NCBI RefSeq assembly: GCF_017814975.1
Contig: NZ_JAGIQA010000015.1
Coordinates: forward strand, 1-64,000
DNA length: 64,000 nucleotides
Direction: 5' to 3'
Origin: Cupriavidus consociatus
GTDB lineage: Bacteria; Pseudomonadota; Gammaproteobacteria; Burkholderiales; Burkholderiaceae
The translations under genes were made by a program, and so were the position numbers. Under the pieces are notes generated by a model. The model did not search any database, had not been told where the DNA came from, and worked only from the letters and a program-made list of their open reading frames with translations. Shown here in pieces: positions 17,179 to 26,559 of this stretch (its first letter is position 1; the number at the start of each line of letters is the position of its first letter).

Positions 17179-18150
17179 TTACTTCGGCTGGTGGTGGAAC
17201 GTCTCGCTGATCAGCTGGCGGATCTGGGTCTCCAGCGCCTCGCTCAGTGCACCGAACTTGATCTTAACCGTGAAGCCATTGGCATCCTTGGTAATCGAGC
17301 CGGCGTGCTCCTTGCCGGCAAAGAACTTGTCGATGCTTCGCTCGCTCGCGGAATTGGGGGCTTCAACCCGACGGGTTGCCAGCGCTTTGATTGCCCCAGC
17401 CACTTTACCCTGGTCCATCTTGCCAGCCGCCACCAGCGGCCAGATTTCCTTCGCCGCTGCATCGCCCGCCTCGCCATACTTGCGGATGGTCATCACGATC
17501 GCTTCGGCGGCCGTCCCGCCGAGCAGGGTAGGCTGAAGGTCCAGATCCCGGATCACATAGTCGGGGAGTTGCGCGAAGCTCAGGAATCGGTAGAGACCAC
17601 TCCTGGACAGCCCAAGGGCCTCGGCCAGTCGTGAACGGGATGGGAACTCCTTCTCGGTCTGACGAATGGAAAGCGCAATTTCATAGTCGGAGAGATCATC
17701 ACGGCTGACGTTCTCTACGAGGGCCAGCACCGCCATATCGGCGTCAGACGGATCGGCGACCACCGCTTTGATGGTATCGGCACCCAGCATCTTGTGGGCG
17801 CGCCACCTGCGCTCACCTGCCACGATCTGATAGCCCGCTTCGGCGCGGCGCACCACGATGGGTTGCATCAACCCCACCTCACGGATGGATTCAGCAAGGT
17901 CCGAGAGTTTGGAATCGTTGAAGACGCGCCGAGGCTGCCAAGGGTTCGGCATGATGTCAGCGACAGCCAGTTGCGATGTAACCCCTGCGGCCTCGAGCTC
18001 CTTCACACGCAGCTGTGCCACGGCCAGGGCCCCAGCCAGGCCAGGTGCCGTCTGCGTACGGTCGTTACGCTTGATCTCGTCCTGCTGAATTGCCGATGTC
18101 TTCCGGATACCAGCCGTCTTCGCCAACAGCTGTTCTCGCATATTGCTCAT
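17179..18150 (-). CDS. parB: ParB-family partition protein / CTPase
   Basis: 323-residue chromosome/plasmid partition protein. The N-terminal ParB domain has NPWQPRR, GLMQPIVVRR, the CTP-binding C-motif GERRWRA (113-119) and P-motif ENVSRDDL (146-153). A helix-turn-helix follows (SRLAEALGLSRSGLYRFLSF), then a C-terminal dimerisation region. ParB loads on parS sites and spreads as a CTP clamp. The start ATG 18150 overlaps the parA stop as ATGA and has GGAGGAG upstream; an in-frame ATG at 18165 is possible but would place the ribosome site inside the gene. It is cotranscribed with parA and followed by a terminator. The palindrome array at 15.0-17.0 kb is its likely binding ground. Confidence 0.92.
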   Translation of the reverse strand: MSNMREQLLAKTAGIRKTSAIQQDEIKRNDRTQTAPGLAGALAVAQLRVKELEAAGVTSQLAVADIMPNPWQPRRVFNDSKLSDLAESIREVGLMQPIVVRRAEAGYQIVAGERRWRAHKMLGADTIKAVVADPSDADMAVLALVENVSRDDLSDYEIALSIRQTEKEFPSRSRLAEALGLSRSGLYRFLSFAQLPDYVIRDLDLQPTLLGGTAAEAIVMTIRKYGEAGDAAAKEIWPLVAAGKMDQGKVAGAIKALATRRVEAPNSASERSIDKFFAGKEHAGSITKDANGFTVKIKFGALSEALETQIRQLISETFHHQPK

Positions 18151-19475
18151 TGCGCGCTCCTCCATTTTTCTGCGTAGATTTCATCCAACCATCGGCAATA
18201 GTCCACAATCGGCTGGCGCACCCGCTGCAGCGATTTTGCTGCGCTATGGGTACTACTCACGTCGAATACGGTTGAGAACGCCAAGGCCCCCGTGCTCATC
18301 ACAGAACTGGCGGGCACCTCGATTGAATGCAGCCAGCTTTCATAGGCGCTTTGCGCCCACGCCCGAACAATTGGTGCGGAGGACGTACGCCCATAATCGA
18401 CCCGCGACAGCAGCAACGACACAAAGTCGTACTTCTTGTCCGCTTCGTATTTGATGAAGCTCTTGGAGACATCCGAGAACAGACGCCAGAACGACAGGGA
18501 GCTGATGAAGTCCAGGTTCTCCGGGACCATCGGCATAACCATCGCGTCCGCCGCCAACAGGGCATTCAGGTTCATATAGGAAAGCGACGGCGACGTGTCC
18601 ATGAGGATGTAGTCATAGTGCTTCCGTAACGGCTCCAGGCCCTCCCTGAGGACGGTCCAGAAGCGGAAGCCCGGCTTGACCTTCTGCATGGCAGGCAAAT
18701 GGAACTCCGCGCCGATCAATTCCGTGTGCGCGGGAATCAGATCCAGGCCGTCCCAGTAGGTCGATTGCACCTGGCCCAGCAAGCCGCCCTCGATCTGCTG
18801 ATCGTAGATATACGGCAAGACGGAATCTTCCGGCGAGACGTCTTTCTCGGCGTACAGCCCACATAGCTCGGACAGCGACGCCTGTGGATCCAGGTCCACC
18901 ACCAGCACTTTCCTGCCGCGCAGCGTCAGTCCCTGGGCGAGGCACATCGTTGTCGTAGTCTTGGCCGACCCGCCCTTTAGCTGCGCCGTGATGATGATTT
19001 TCCCCTCGGGCTCGCGCGTACCGGTGACTAGCGGTGTCTGATAAATATCCGAGACTTTCTGCACCCACGTGCGAGCCTCCTCCAAGGTGAAGGTCCGGGT
19101 ACGTCCGGTCCCCGCCGCCGTGCCGGGCGGCAATTCGCCATCGCCCTTGGTGGCAAGGTATTGCACCTGGGAATGCGAGATGTTGCACATCTCGGCGATC
19201 TCCCCGGTCTTGAATACCGGCGCCGTCTTTCTGGGGCGCGGCGCTAGAATCGTTTCGCGAAGTTCATCCGTAAAAATGGTGACCTTTTCCGCGAACTGGG
19301 ATATCTGCTCAAGCGGGACAGTTCGGTCGACTGCAGGAAGTTGGCTCGTTTTCACCATTCTGAGGTTTTTCCACAAAATTCTGGAAAGCTCAGAATACAG
19401 GAAACGCTTGAGTAATGCCTCATAAACTGTTGTTTTTGAAGCCAACTTTTCTAAAAAAGCGTTCGTTTTGCTCAA
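18147..19475 (-). CDS. parA: ParA-family partition ATPase, type Ia
   Basis: 442-residue Walker-type ATPase that moves the replicon by nucleoid gradients with ParB. A long N-terminal region includes a MerR-like helix-turn-helix (KTGEIAEMCNISHSQVQYLA, about residues 89-110), the mark of type Ia ParA proteins that also repress their own promoter. The deviant Walker A is KGGSAKTTT (167-175), then VLVVDLDPQASLSELCG and Walker B LMDTSPSL. The N-terminus before residue 40 (Leu/Lys-rich) is unusual, and Met40 is an alternative start. parB overlaps the stop by four bases. A DnaA-box-like TTTTCCACA lies inside the gene at 19367-19375, close to the origin. Confidence 0.92.
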   Translation of the reverse strand: MSKTNAFLEKLASKTTVYEALLKRFLYSELSRILWKNLRMVKTSQLPAVDRTVPLEQISQFAEKVTIFTDELRETILAPRPRKTAPVFKTGEIAEMCNISHSQVQYLATKGDGELPPGTAAGTGRTRTFTLEEARTWVQKVSDIYQTPLVTGTREPEGKIIITAQLKGGSAKTTTTMCLAQGLTLRGRKVLVVDLDPQASLSELCGLYAEKDVSPEDSVLPYIYDQQIEGGLLGQVQSTYWDGLDLIPAHTELIGAEFHLPAMQKVKPGFRFWTVLREGLEPLRKHYDYILMDTSPSLSYMNLNALLAADAMVMPMVPENLDFISSLSFWRLFSDVSKSFIKYEADKKYDFVSLLLSRVDYGRTSSAPIVRAWAQSAYESWLHSIEVPASSVMSTGALAFSTVFDVSSTHSAAKSLQRVRQPIVDYCRWLDEIYAEKWRSAQ

Positions 19476-19567
19476 AATTTAGCCAAATCAAGGGCGCCTA
19501 GCCCTGCACAACCAGATGCGGCAGGTTTCCCATGGGCAGTCTCTGCGCATGCCGGCCCGGAAACCGA

Positions 19568-19898
19568 GCACAAATGACCTCACCATGCCGGACCCAAGCC
19601 AGCGCCAGGGTCGCGGATTACCTGGATGCTGAAAGCCTACTTCTCGGATTCTGCACAATTGACCTCACCTTCCACGCGACTCTGGGGAGTTTCGGGGCGT
19701 CGGAGTCCGCCAACATCCGCCTGGTACCCGATGGCTCAGGCGCTGATTTAGCGCGGAAACGGTAAAGGTGAGGTTCATTGTGCGCGGTGTGTGCGGGCAG
19801 TCTTTCGCACCGCACAATGAACCTCACCTTGCGCGGAAACCTTCAGAAGCGACTTGCACAACCAACCTCACCTTTGGTGCAGCACAAAAAACCTCACC
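19568..19898. repeat. Left iteron cluster (6 copies)
   Basis: Six copies of the GCACAATGAACCTCACC-type 17-mer. Variation is confined to the middle bases (AAATGA, AATTGA, AATGAA, AACCAA, AAAAAA). The copies at 19767 and 19812 face each other across 28 bases, giving a large inverted arrangement. Confidence 0.8.
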
Positions 19899-20161
19899 AT
19901 GGGATGGGCTACACCCATGAAATCGCCAGCAGCGGCCGCGTTGCCGAAGCATTGGGCAAGTGGTCTGCCCAATCCGCAGTATGGACGGGTGGGCGAACCG
20001 GGACGCCTGCTGTGTTTGCTGTGTTCGCCGAGCGTCAGCATCGTGCGCGAGCGAGTGAGTGTGCTTTGTGCCGGTTTGTTCGGTTTTTTTTGAAGTAAAC
20101 CCACCGACAAACAAACGGAAGAAGCCAAATCCATTGCAGATCAGACACTTAATGTCGGCAA

Positions 20162-20464
20162 AGTGAGGTGCAATGTGCCAAAGGTGAGGTGTGTTGTGCC
20201 GCAACCGTGCGGTTTGTTGTGCGACCAAGGTGAGGCCCATTGTTCCTCAAGGTGAGAGTTCTTGTGCCGAGCCAACAAAGGTGAGGTACGTTGTGCGGGC
20301 CCTGTGGATATCCCCGCCGGGCATCGGCTGGACGCCACGGCAGCCGCTGTTCGCCTTGCGCAACGGTGAGGTCCATTGTGCGTAGGGTGAGGTTCGTTGT
20401 GCGGGCACAAAAGGCGCAAGGTCAGAACCCTCCTACCGGGTCTCTATGGTGAGGTTCATTGTGT
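20162..20464 (+). repeat. Right iteron cluster (8 copies)
   Basis: Eight direct copies of GGTGAGG-N6-TTGTGC-like 17-mers. Several starts are 21 or 22 bases apart (20162/20183, 20229/20251, 20365/20386), about two helical turns, as expected for cooperative initiator binding. The last copy (20448-20464) is half of the repA operator. Confidence 0.8.
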
Positions 20465-20479
20465 TGAGAACCTCACCAT
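20446..20479. promoter_or_regulatory. Inverted-repeat operator upstream of repA
   Basis: ATGGTGAGGTTC (20446-20457) and GAACCTCACCAT (20468-20479) are perfect 12-bp inverted arms separated by 10 bases, 44 bases upstream of the repA start. Each arm contains the left part of an iteron. In Rep_3 plasmids such an inverted pair is bound by initiator dimers to repress rep, whereas monomers bind direct iterons. Confidence 0.75.
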
Positions 20480-20523
20480 CACGTGCTAGAGTCACCCCAG
20501 CCTAAAAGAGGGGAACCAAAAGT

Positions 20524-21924
20524 ATGGCGGCCGAGAACCCGGTGGAGATCAGAGCGAGGACCACGCCTCGGCAAATGGCGCTCGCATTGTTCGAAGACAT
20601 GTTCGACCTCGGCATGTCCGTCAACGAGGCGAACCGCGAAATCGGCTATCAGCGCAATAACTTCTTCACGGAAATCGTGAACATGGGACTGGCGGCGCGG
20701 CGGTTCCTCGATGCCGCCTACTTCATCGTCGCCCAAGAGCCGGAAGTCCCCGATCAGTATGACGTTGAGCTGAATTACTTTAAATGGCTCATGCGGTACG
20801 ACAGCCGCAACCTAAAGCATCTGCGCACGATCGCCGACGAAGCCCAGAACGCGAAAATCCGCGTTACCAACACGCCCTCGGACCGTGAGCCGGCGGAGGA
20901 TGACATCTGGGTACAAGTTCAGTTGATCGGCATGGTGGCGATGCACCGTGGGCGTATCCGTTTCGATGTGCACCACAGCCTCATCCCACATATTCGGGAC
21001 CCGCGCAAGTCGCACTGGCTGAGCCTGCGTATCTCGACCGCGTTTACTCGTAGCCTGGCGCGCGCCATCTACGACAAGGTATTACCCAGCGTGCCGGCAG
21101 GGCGCACAGACTGGATCAAGCTTGACGAGATGCGGACCTGGCCCGGCAAGATGGGCGCAAACGCCAGCATCTTCAAATACTTCAAGCGCGACTGGCTCGA
21201 GCCGGCAGTCCGCGAAATTAATGAGATCTCGGACATCGAACTGTCCTACGAAACCAGGACGGAATCTACCTCGTCGAAGAAGGTGGACCGGATCCGCTTC
21301 CAGCTGCAGCGCAAGGACACGGCGGACGCAGTGATGGCGAGCCTGTCTGACGCGAGCCAAATCTACAAGATCCTGAAAGACGAGTTCAACCTGTCGACAC
21401 GCCAGTTCACCGAGATCTCTGAGAACCGGGAAACATGGAATGATGACCGTATTCTGCAAGCCATCGAGTACACGCGGTTCAAGCTTAATCGGGGCCAGGT
21501 GAAGAAGAGTCCGTCCGGCTATCTGATGAAGGCGTTGCGCGATAACTGGCGCATGTCCGAAGCTGAACGGACCATGGTTCAGGTTCAGACCAAGCTACTG
21601 ACAGAGGAAACGGAGCAGGAAGCCCTCAAGGCAGCCGTAAAGACATCTGTGGAGCGTAGCGTTGCTTCGCGAGAGGACGAAACGCGCGCGCGCATGAATG
21701 ATGAATCTCGCCAAGGGCGCGAGCATTTCACGGCATCTGATGCCAAAGCTCGCCGCGAGCATGTTCGGGCCTGGCTTGCGTCGAGGGAAGGCAAGCTCGT
21801 GCTGCGGCGGATGAAGCTGGAGGCGCCGTCCATCACCGAGGAAATCATTCTGACAACGCCTGATCTGTCCTGGTACCTGGGACAGTTTGTGTTTGGCCGA
21901 ATCAAGGCCCAGGTCGCGCAATGA
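20524..21924 (+). CDS. repA: Replication initiator protein (Rep_3 type)
   Basis: 466-residue initiator of the secondary replicon. The N-terminal part (MSVNEANREIGYQRNNFF) and the central part (WVQVQLIGMVAMHRGRIRFDVHHSLIP, IFKYFKRDWLEPAVREINE) match the twin winged-helix plan of Rep_3 initiators that bind iterons. The C-terminal third is charged and rich in Glu and Arg. It is preceded by AAGAGGGGAACC as a ribosome site, by eight iterons and by an inverted-repeat operator, so autoregulation is expected. parA and parB lie divergently on the other side of the origin, the standard repA-parAB arrangement of Burkholderiaceae chromids and megaplasmids. The identity rests on context plus fold-level features; the length is typical. 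Confidence 0.88.
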   Translation: MAAENPVEIRARTTPRQMALALFEDMFDLGMSVNEANREIGYQRNNFFTEIVNMGLAARRFLDAAYFIVAQEPEVPDQYDVELNYFKWLMRYDSRNLKHLRTIADEAQNAKIRVTNTPSDREPAEDDIWVQVQLIGMVAMHRGRIRFDVHHSLIPHIRDPRKSHWLSLRISTAFTRSLARAIYDKVLPSVPAGRTDWIKLDEMRTWPGKMGANASIFKYFKRDWLEPAVREINEISDIELSYETRTESTSSKKVDRIRFQLQRKDTADAVMASLSDASQIYKILKDEFNLSTRQFTEISENRETWNDDRILQAIEYTRFKLNRGQVKKSPSGYLMKALRDNWRMSEAERTMVQVQTKLLTEETEQEALKAAVKTSVERSVASREDETRARMNDESRQGREHFTASDAKARREHVRAWLASREGKLVLRRMKLEAPSITEEIILTTPDLSWYLGQFVFGRIKAQVAQ

Positions 21925-22598
21925 CCTGGGTCGCATAGTTCGCGTATTCACGCCGGCACGTTCAAGGGCCGTTGGCCACGCTTCTGTACGTCCTTCTCTC
22001 GCTGCGGCCTAAAAGCGGAAGTAATCGTCATCCATAACGAACCGCTCAAGCGGCGCCTTCGCGGAACACCGCTTGCCGTGCCGATATGGGCTTCTGTCCC
22101 GCATCAACCTGCGAATATCCTCAATGGTCGCGTGTGCCACTACCGACGACCGCGGTCACGCTTGAACCCGGTTGGGCTATGGCAGGAGCCAGGCTGCTAC
22201 TCTGTCCATCTCGACAAGCCAGGCACGCGCGTTGTCGTGCCCCAACGAACTTCGGCGACCGTCGTCGTCAGTAGCGGGCTCATCGACGACCATGGGCACG
22301 TTTGGAAGATCCGAGCAAATCTGCCTGCCTGGATATCGGTATCCTATCTTGGCCGCTGACAGAGATCGATCCGCATCCCGCTTCGCTTCAAAATTCCCAA
22401 TGCTGCGTTCGGAATATCCCTTGTCCGATGACCAAATCAGCAGCGTGGCGCCATCCATTTTCGCGGACACGCCGCACGAAAGCCGCTCGCAGCGGTACAG
22501 CTACATCCCCACCGCGACAGTGCTGCAGAAATGCAATACCTCACTATTGATAGGCGAGAATCGTTAGCATTGTGATTTTGCGTTGGAGACCCAATGTC
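21925..22598. other. Intergenic stretch after repA, no gene recognised
   Basis: About 670 bases. Short frames on both strands (for example 22078-22359 plus, 22177-22470 minus) show no family signature and lack ribosome sites. No iterons or palindromes of the neighbouring types were found. Confidence 0.4.
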
Positions 22599-23328
22599 AT
22601 GCCCCGCCGGGCGCTGATTGTGCTGGGCCTTATGCTCGTGGCGGGGCACAACCTGCTTGATAGCTGCACTTCCCCGCGGGCCATGCGCTGCACGTGCCCT
22701 GGGCCATCCTGCACGACCGGGGCTGGATCGAGGTGGCCGATGCGCTGCGTCTGCGCACCTCGTATCTGCTGCTTCCCTGGATCGGGTGATCGCGCTGGGC
22801 TACGCGGCGGGGCCATGGTTCGTGGCCGGGGCCGATGCGACGCACCAGCGGCGGCCGCTTAGCTGGGGGCTGGCGCTGCTCGCAGGTTTCTTGCTGCTAC
22901 GTGCCCTCAACTTCTATGGCGACAAGCCATGGGTGGCGGGCGATACGGCGCTCGCCACTGTCATGAGCTTTGTCAACGTCATCAAGTACCCGCCATCGCT
23001 GCTTTTCGTCGCGCTCACGATGGGCGTGGGGCTGCTCGTGCTGGGCGCTTTCGAACGCTGGCCGCATGCGCGCTGGCTCGCCCCGCTGGCCGTTTTTGGC
23101 GCGGCGCCGATGTTCTTTTACGTGCTGCATCACTACGTGATCAGGTTCCTGTACCTCGATGCCGAGGTCCGGTGGGGATTGAACCATGGCAAGTACTTTG
23201 GCTTTGACACGGTCTGGATGGTATGGGCCTGCGCCATCGCGCTCGCGTTCGCGTTGTACCCGGCCGTGAAGGCCTTTGCCGGCTTGAAGGCGCGCCGCCG
23301 CGACATCGCTTGGCTCAAGTACCTGTGA
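22599..23328 (+). pseudogene. DUF1624 / heparan-alpha-glucosaminide acetyltransferase-like membrane protein, broken
   Basis: The C-terminal two thirds of a multi-spanning DUF1624 protein in three frames. PRRALIVLGLMLVAGHNLLD comes first; near 22665 the frame changes to FPAGHALHVPWAILHDRGWI, which ends at a TGA after PWIG; near 22788 it changes again to VIALGYAAGPWFVAGAD, which runs intact through GAAPMFFYVLHHYVIRFLYL to the stop at 23328. The N-terminal helices with the family catalytic His are missing. Three independent lesions make function impossible. Confidence 0.75.
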
Positions 23329-23672
23329 CGGCGGTAATCAGAGGTTGGCAGCACACCATGCGTCCGGCGATATGCGCACCCCCACATCGATTCGGTCCTT
23401 TCTCTTTCGGCGGCTGGCCAGGCTGCGTGACCGCAGCATGGGCGGCCACGTGAGAGGCAAGGTGATTGTGGATATGGCCGTTCAGACGAGGCCTACGTGC
23501 CAAAGCGAACGGCCGGCGAAAGGGTGAAAGACTCGCGCATGTCGCGCGCACCCAGCTTGACGAGAATCTGGCCGGCGCAACAGTAAGGCTACTGGAGGCA
23601 TTGACGGCGCCAATGGACGCGCAAATTCTGGGACCGACGAGCCGGGTGCGTAGCGCGGGGGGCGGTGCCGCC
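23329..23672. other. Intergenic stretch, no gene recognised
   Basis: About 340 bases between the DUF1624 pseudogene and the 3' end of the minus-strand operon. No credible gene was seen. Confidence 0.4.
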
Positions 23673-24839
23673 TCACCACGCCGACTGCAGGATATCGACC
23701 ACCTGCTGTGCGCGGTCGATGCGGCGCGGGTTGGCGCGCACCCATTGGTTTTCCAGCGCAAGTTCCGCCAGGGTCCCGAACTGCGCTTGCCCGATGTCGA
23801 GTTCCCGCAGCCGCGTGGGCAGGCCGAGGTCATGGATCAGTGCCGACACCAGTCCCGCCGCATCGGCACCGTCATGTCCCAGCGCGCGTGCCACGGCCCG
23901 CTGCGCCGGCGCCGTCACGCCGAGGTTGTAGCGCATCACCGCCGGCAGCAGCAAGCAGGAAGTAATGCCGTGCGGGACGCCGAGCGCGCCGCCCAGCACG
24001 TGCCCGATGCCATGGCTGGCGCCGTAGCGCACGCGGTTGACGCCGCTGGCGCATAGCCAGACGCCAAGCTGGCAATCCAGGCGCGCCGCATGGTTTGTGG
24101 GATCGTCCCGGTGCCGGCGCAAGGCAGCGGCCAGTAGCGTCAGTCCGTGCAGGCAGGTGGCGTCCGTCATCGGCTGCGCATCGACCGAGCAGACCGATTC
24201 CACCGCATGGTCGATCGCACGGATGCCGGTGGACAGCCAGAGTTGCGACGGCGTATGCACGGTGATCGCCGGGTCCAGGATCACGCTGACTGGCCCGATG
24301 CCATTTGCGGTGACGTGATGCTTGCTGCCGCTGGCCGGATCGGTGCAGCCGGCCAGGTCGCTGAATTCCGCCGCCGACAGCGTGGTCGGCACCGCGATCT
24401 GCCGGCACGGCGGCGCAGTTATCTGTGGCACCTGCGGCTGCCCGGCGGCATCGATCCGCACGCGAATGGCATCCATGGCGACGGCCGTGCGCACGTCCTG
24501 TGCCAAGCAAGCCAGCGCGACCTTCACGGTATCGATGGCGGTGCCGCCGCCGATGGTGACGACCAGGTCAGGGCGCACCTCGCGCATTGCACCGGCCAAG
24601 GCTATCACGGCGTCGCGCGGTACGTGTTCGACGCAAGCATCGAACAGGCCGACCAGCTTGTCGCGCACGCCGGCGATGGCGCCGCTCACCGCGCTGGTGG
24701 TGCGGTTCAGGGTGCGGCTGCTGACCACGAACACGCGCGTGGCGCCTCGCTGGCTGGCCTCCTCGGCCAGCACTTGCGCGGCGGGACGGCCGAAATGCAC
24801 GCGTTCAAGCGGCAGGTAACGATAGGTTCCTACTGGCAT
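23673..24839 (-). CDS. Iron-containing alcohol dehydrogenase
   Basis: 388-residue group III (Fe-ADH) oxidoreductase. It has the NAD loop VVTIGGGTAIDTVKVAL, then the metal-binding segments TGIRAIDHAVES, ASHGIGHVLGGALGVPHG with the His ligands. It begins MPVGTYRYLPLERVHFG, which resembles the maleylacetate reductase branch, but no maleylacetate pathway is nearby. As the last gene of an operon with an acyl-CoA ligase, a dehydrogenase and an APH-type kinase, oxidation of a hydroxy acid or alcohol is more likely. Two ATGs are adjacent (24842 and 24839); the second has better spacing from AGGAG. It lies 24 bases after the upstream ligase gene, so they are cotranscribed. Confidence 0.8.
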   Translation of the reverse strand: MPVGTYRYLPLERVHFGRPAAQVLAEEASQRGATRVFVVSSRTLNRTTSAVSGAIAGVRDKLVGLFDACVEHVPRDAVIALAGAMREVRPDLVVTIGGGTAIDTVKVALACLAQDVRTAVAMDAIRVRIDAAGQPQVPQITAPPCRQIAVPTTLSAAEFSDLAGCTDPASGSKHHVTANGIGPVSVILDPAITVHTPSQLWLSTGIRAIDHAVESVCSVDAQPMTDATCLHGLTLLAAALRRHRDDPTNHAARLDCQLGVWLCASGVNRVRYGASHGIGHVLGGALGVPHGITSCLLLPAVMRYNLGVTAPAQRAVARALGHDGADAAGLVSALIHDLGLPTRLRELDIGQAQFGTLAELALENQWVRANPRRIDRAQQVVDILQSAW

Positions 24840-24865
24840 CATGACTCCTGGATTGCGGGGATTTT

Positions 24866-26497
24866 TTATGCGCGTTGGCTGGGCGCCCCGTGCGCGGCGT
24901 ACTCGCGCTCGCGCAGCAGGCGCCGCATCAGCTTGCCACTGGCGGTCTTGGGCAAGGCGTCGACGAAGGCGATCGCGCGCGGATATTTGTAGGGTGCGGT
25001 GATCTGCTTGACATGGTCCTGCAGCGCGCGCGCCAGCGCCTCGTCTGGCGTGAAGCCCGGCCGCAGCGTGACGAAGGCCTTGACGATCTCGCCGCGCTCC
25101 GCGTCCGGGCTGCCCACCACCGCGCATTCCAGCACCGCCGGATGCTCGATCAGCGCGTTCTCCACCTCCATCGGGCCGATGCGATAGCCGGCCGAGCTGA
25201 TAATGTCGTCGCTGCGGCCGTCGTAGTACAGGAAGCCGTCGGTATCGGCATGCGCCAGGTCGCCGGTCAGGAAATATTCCGTGCCCTCGTGCTGCGCGCG
25301 GGTCGTCGCGGTCAGGGCGGGGTCGTTCCAGTAGCCGAGCATCACCTGCGGATGCGGCAGCCGCAGTGCAAGCTGGCCACTGGCGCCGGGGGGCAGCGGG
25401 CGCCCCTGTTCATCCAGGACCGCCAGCACCGAGCCAGGCAGCGGCAGCCCCATCGAGCCGGCACGCGTGGGCATATCCGGCGGATTCACCACCGTCATCA
25501 GCGTTTCGGTCTGGCCGTAGCCTTCGCGCAGTTCCACGCCAGTGGCTTCGCGCCAGCGGCGCACCACTTCCGGATTGACCGCCTCGCCCGCGGAAGCGGC
25601 CAAACGCAACCGGCTCAGGTCATGGTCGGCGAAGCGCGCGTTGACCAGGTGGCGGAATTCCGTCGCGGCGCCGCAGAACACGGTGACGCCGTGGCGCGCG
25701 ATCAGCGCCAGCCGCTCGGCCGGATCGAACGGGCCGTTGTAGAAGAGCACGGCGGTGCCCACCGACCACGGCCCGAACAGGATGCTGGTGCCGGCCTTGC
25801 TCCAGCCCGTATCGGCGGTGCACCACATCAGGTCGTCCGCGCGCAGGCCCTGCCAGTGGGTGGCGGACACGCGCCAGCTGTAGAGCGCGCGTGTTGCGTG
25901 CAGCACGCCCTTGGGATTGCCGGTGGAGCCGGAGGTGTAGTAGAGGATCGCCGGTTCATCCGGCGCCAGGTCGGCGCAGGTGAACTCGTCGCTGCAGCCG
26001 GCCAGCGCGGCGTCGAAGTCGATCCAGTCGGGGGCGCCGCCCACGGCAATGCGGGTGCCAATGCCATGGATGCCGTCGAACTTGCCAAAGCTGCCGCGAT
26101 GCGCGATCACGGCGGTCGCGCCGGCATGGTCGATGCGGTAGCCGATGTCCTTTGCCGTCAGCATCTCGATACAGGGGATCGGCACCGCGCCCAGCTTGAG
26201 GCAAGCGACCATCGCGATCTGCCAGTGCGCAATGCGGGGCAGCATGACGATCACGCGATCGCCGCGGCGCACGCCCGCGCCGGCCAGCAGGTTGGCGCAG
26301 CGGTTTGTCAGCCTGCGCATGTCGCCGAAGGTGTAGCGGCGCTCGGCGCCGGTGTGGTCGCACCACAGCAAGGCTAGCTTGTCGGGCTGCTGCCGCGCAT
26401 GTGCGTCCACCACGTCGCGGCCAAAATTGAAGCTTGCCGGCAGGCACCAGCGGAAGCGCTCGTAGGTGTCGGCGTAAGCCGTCATCGGGTCGGGCAT
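24866..26497 (-). CDS. AMP-forming acyl-CoA synthetase
   Basis: 543-residue adenylate-forming enzyme that activates a carboxylic acid to its CoA thioester. Core motifs are the P-loop YYTSGSTGNPKGVLH, the A5 segment EGYGQTETLM, the ATP-Asp region YFLTGDLAHADTDGFLYYDGRSDDIISSAGYRIGP and the catalytic Lys in LPKTASGKLMRR near the C-terminus. All are intact. The start is set at ATG 26497 with AGGAGA six bases upstream; an in-frame ATG 45 bases earlier would add a basic tail. In the operon it would load the substrate for the racemase-like protein, acyl-CoA dehydrogenase and SDR. The overall sequence resembles the acetyl/medium-chain acyl-CoA synthetase group; the exact acid is unknown. Confidence 0.88.
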   Translation of the reverse strand: MPDPMTAYADTYERFRWCLPASFNFGRDVVDAHARQQPDKLALLWCDHTGAERRYTFGDMRRLTNRCANLLAGAGVRRGDRVIVMLPRIAHWQIAMVACLKLGAVPIPCIEMLTAKDIGYRIDHAGATAVIAHRGSFGKFDGIHGIGTRIAVGGAPDWIDFDAALAGCSDEFTCADLAPDEPAILYYTSGSTGNPKGVLHATRALYSWRVSATHWQGLRADDLMWCTADTGWSKAGTSILFGPWSVGTAVLFYNGPFDPAERLALIARHGVTVFCGAATEFRHLVNARFADHDLSRLRLAASAGEAVNPEVVRRWREATGVELREGYGQTETLMTVVNPPDMPTRAGSMGLPLPGSVLAVLDEQGRPLPPGASGQLALRLPHPQVMLGYWNDPALTATTRAQHEGTEYFLTGDLAHADTDGFLYYDGRSDDIISSAGYRIGPMEVENALIEHPAVLECAVVGSPDAERGEIVKAFVTLRPGFTPDEALARALQDHVKQITAPYKYPRAIAFVDALPKTASGKLMRRLLREREYAAHGAPSQRA

Positions 26498-26559
26498 GTC
26501 TTGTCTCCTGCGGCGCTGCGATGGCGCCGCCTGCATTGGCATCAGGTATAGGTTCGGCG

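Larger units (their letters stand above)
19476..20523. other. Iteron-type replication origin
   Basis: A gene-free kilobase between divergent parA and repA. A 17-bp iteron GGTGAGGTTCATTGTGC and variants occur about 14 times. Five copies on the left face one way (19568-19584, 19653-19669, 19812-19828, 19856-19872, 19882-19898) and one faces the other (19767-19783). Eight copies on the right all face repA (20162-20178, 20183-20199, 20229-20245, 20251-20267, 20280-20296, 20365-20381, 20386-20402, 20448-20464). The roughly 250-base gap between the two groups includes an A+T-rich patch near 20070-20160, a candidate unwinding element. TGTGGATAT at 20303-20311 is one base from a DnaA box. Rep_3 initiators bind such iterons to open the origin. 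Confidence 0.8.

Noticed and set aside
19367..19375. DnaA box TTTTCCACA as an origin element
   Set aside because: It matches the consensus but is a single site inside the parA coding sequence; without clustering it is weak evidence.
21925..22598. Small protein genes in the gap after repA
   Set aside because: Open frames of 60-130 codons on both strands lack ribosome sites, conserved motifs and consistent codon use.
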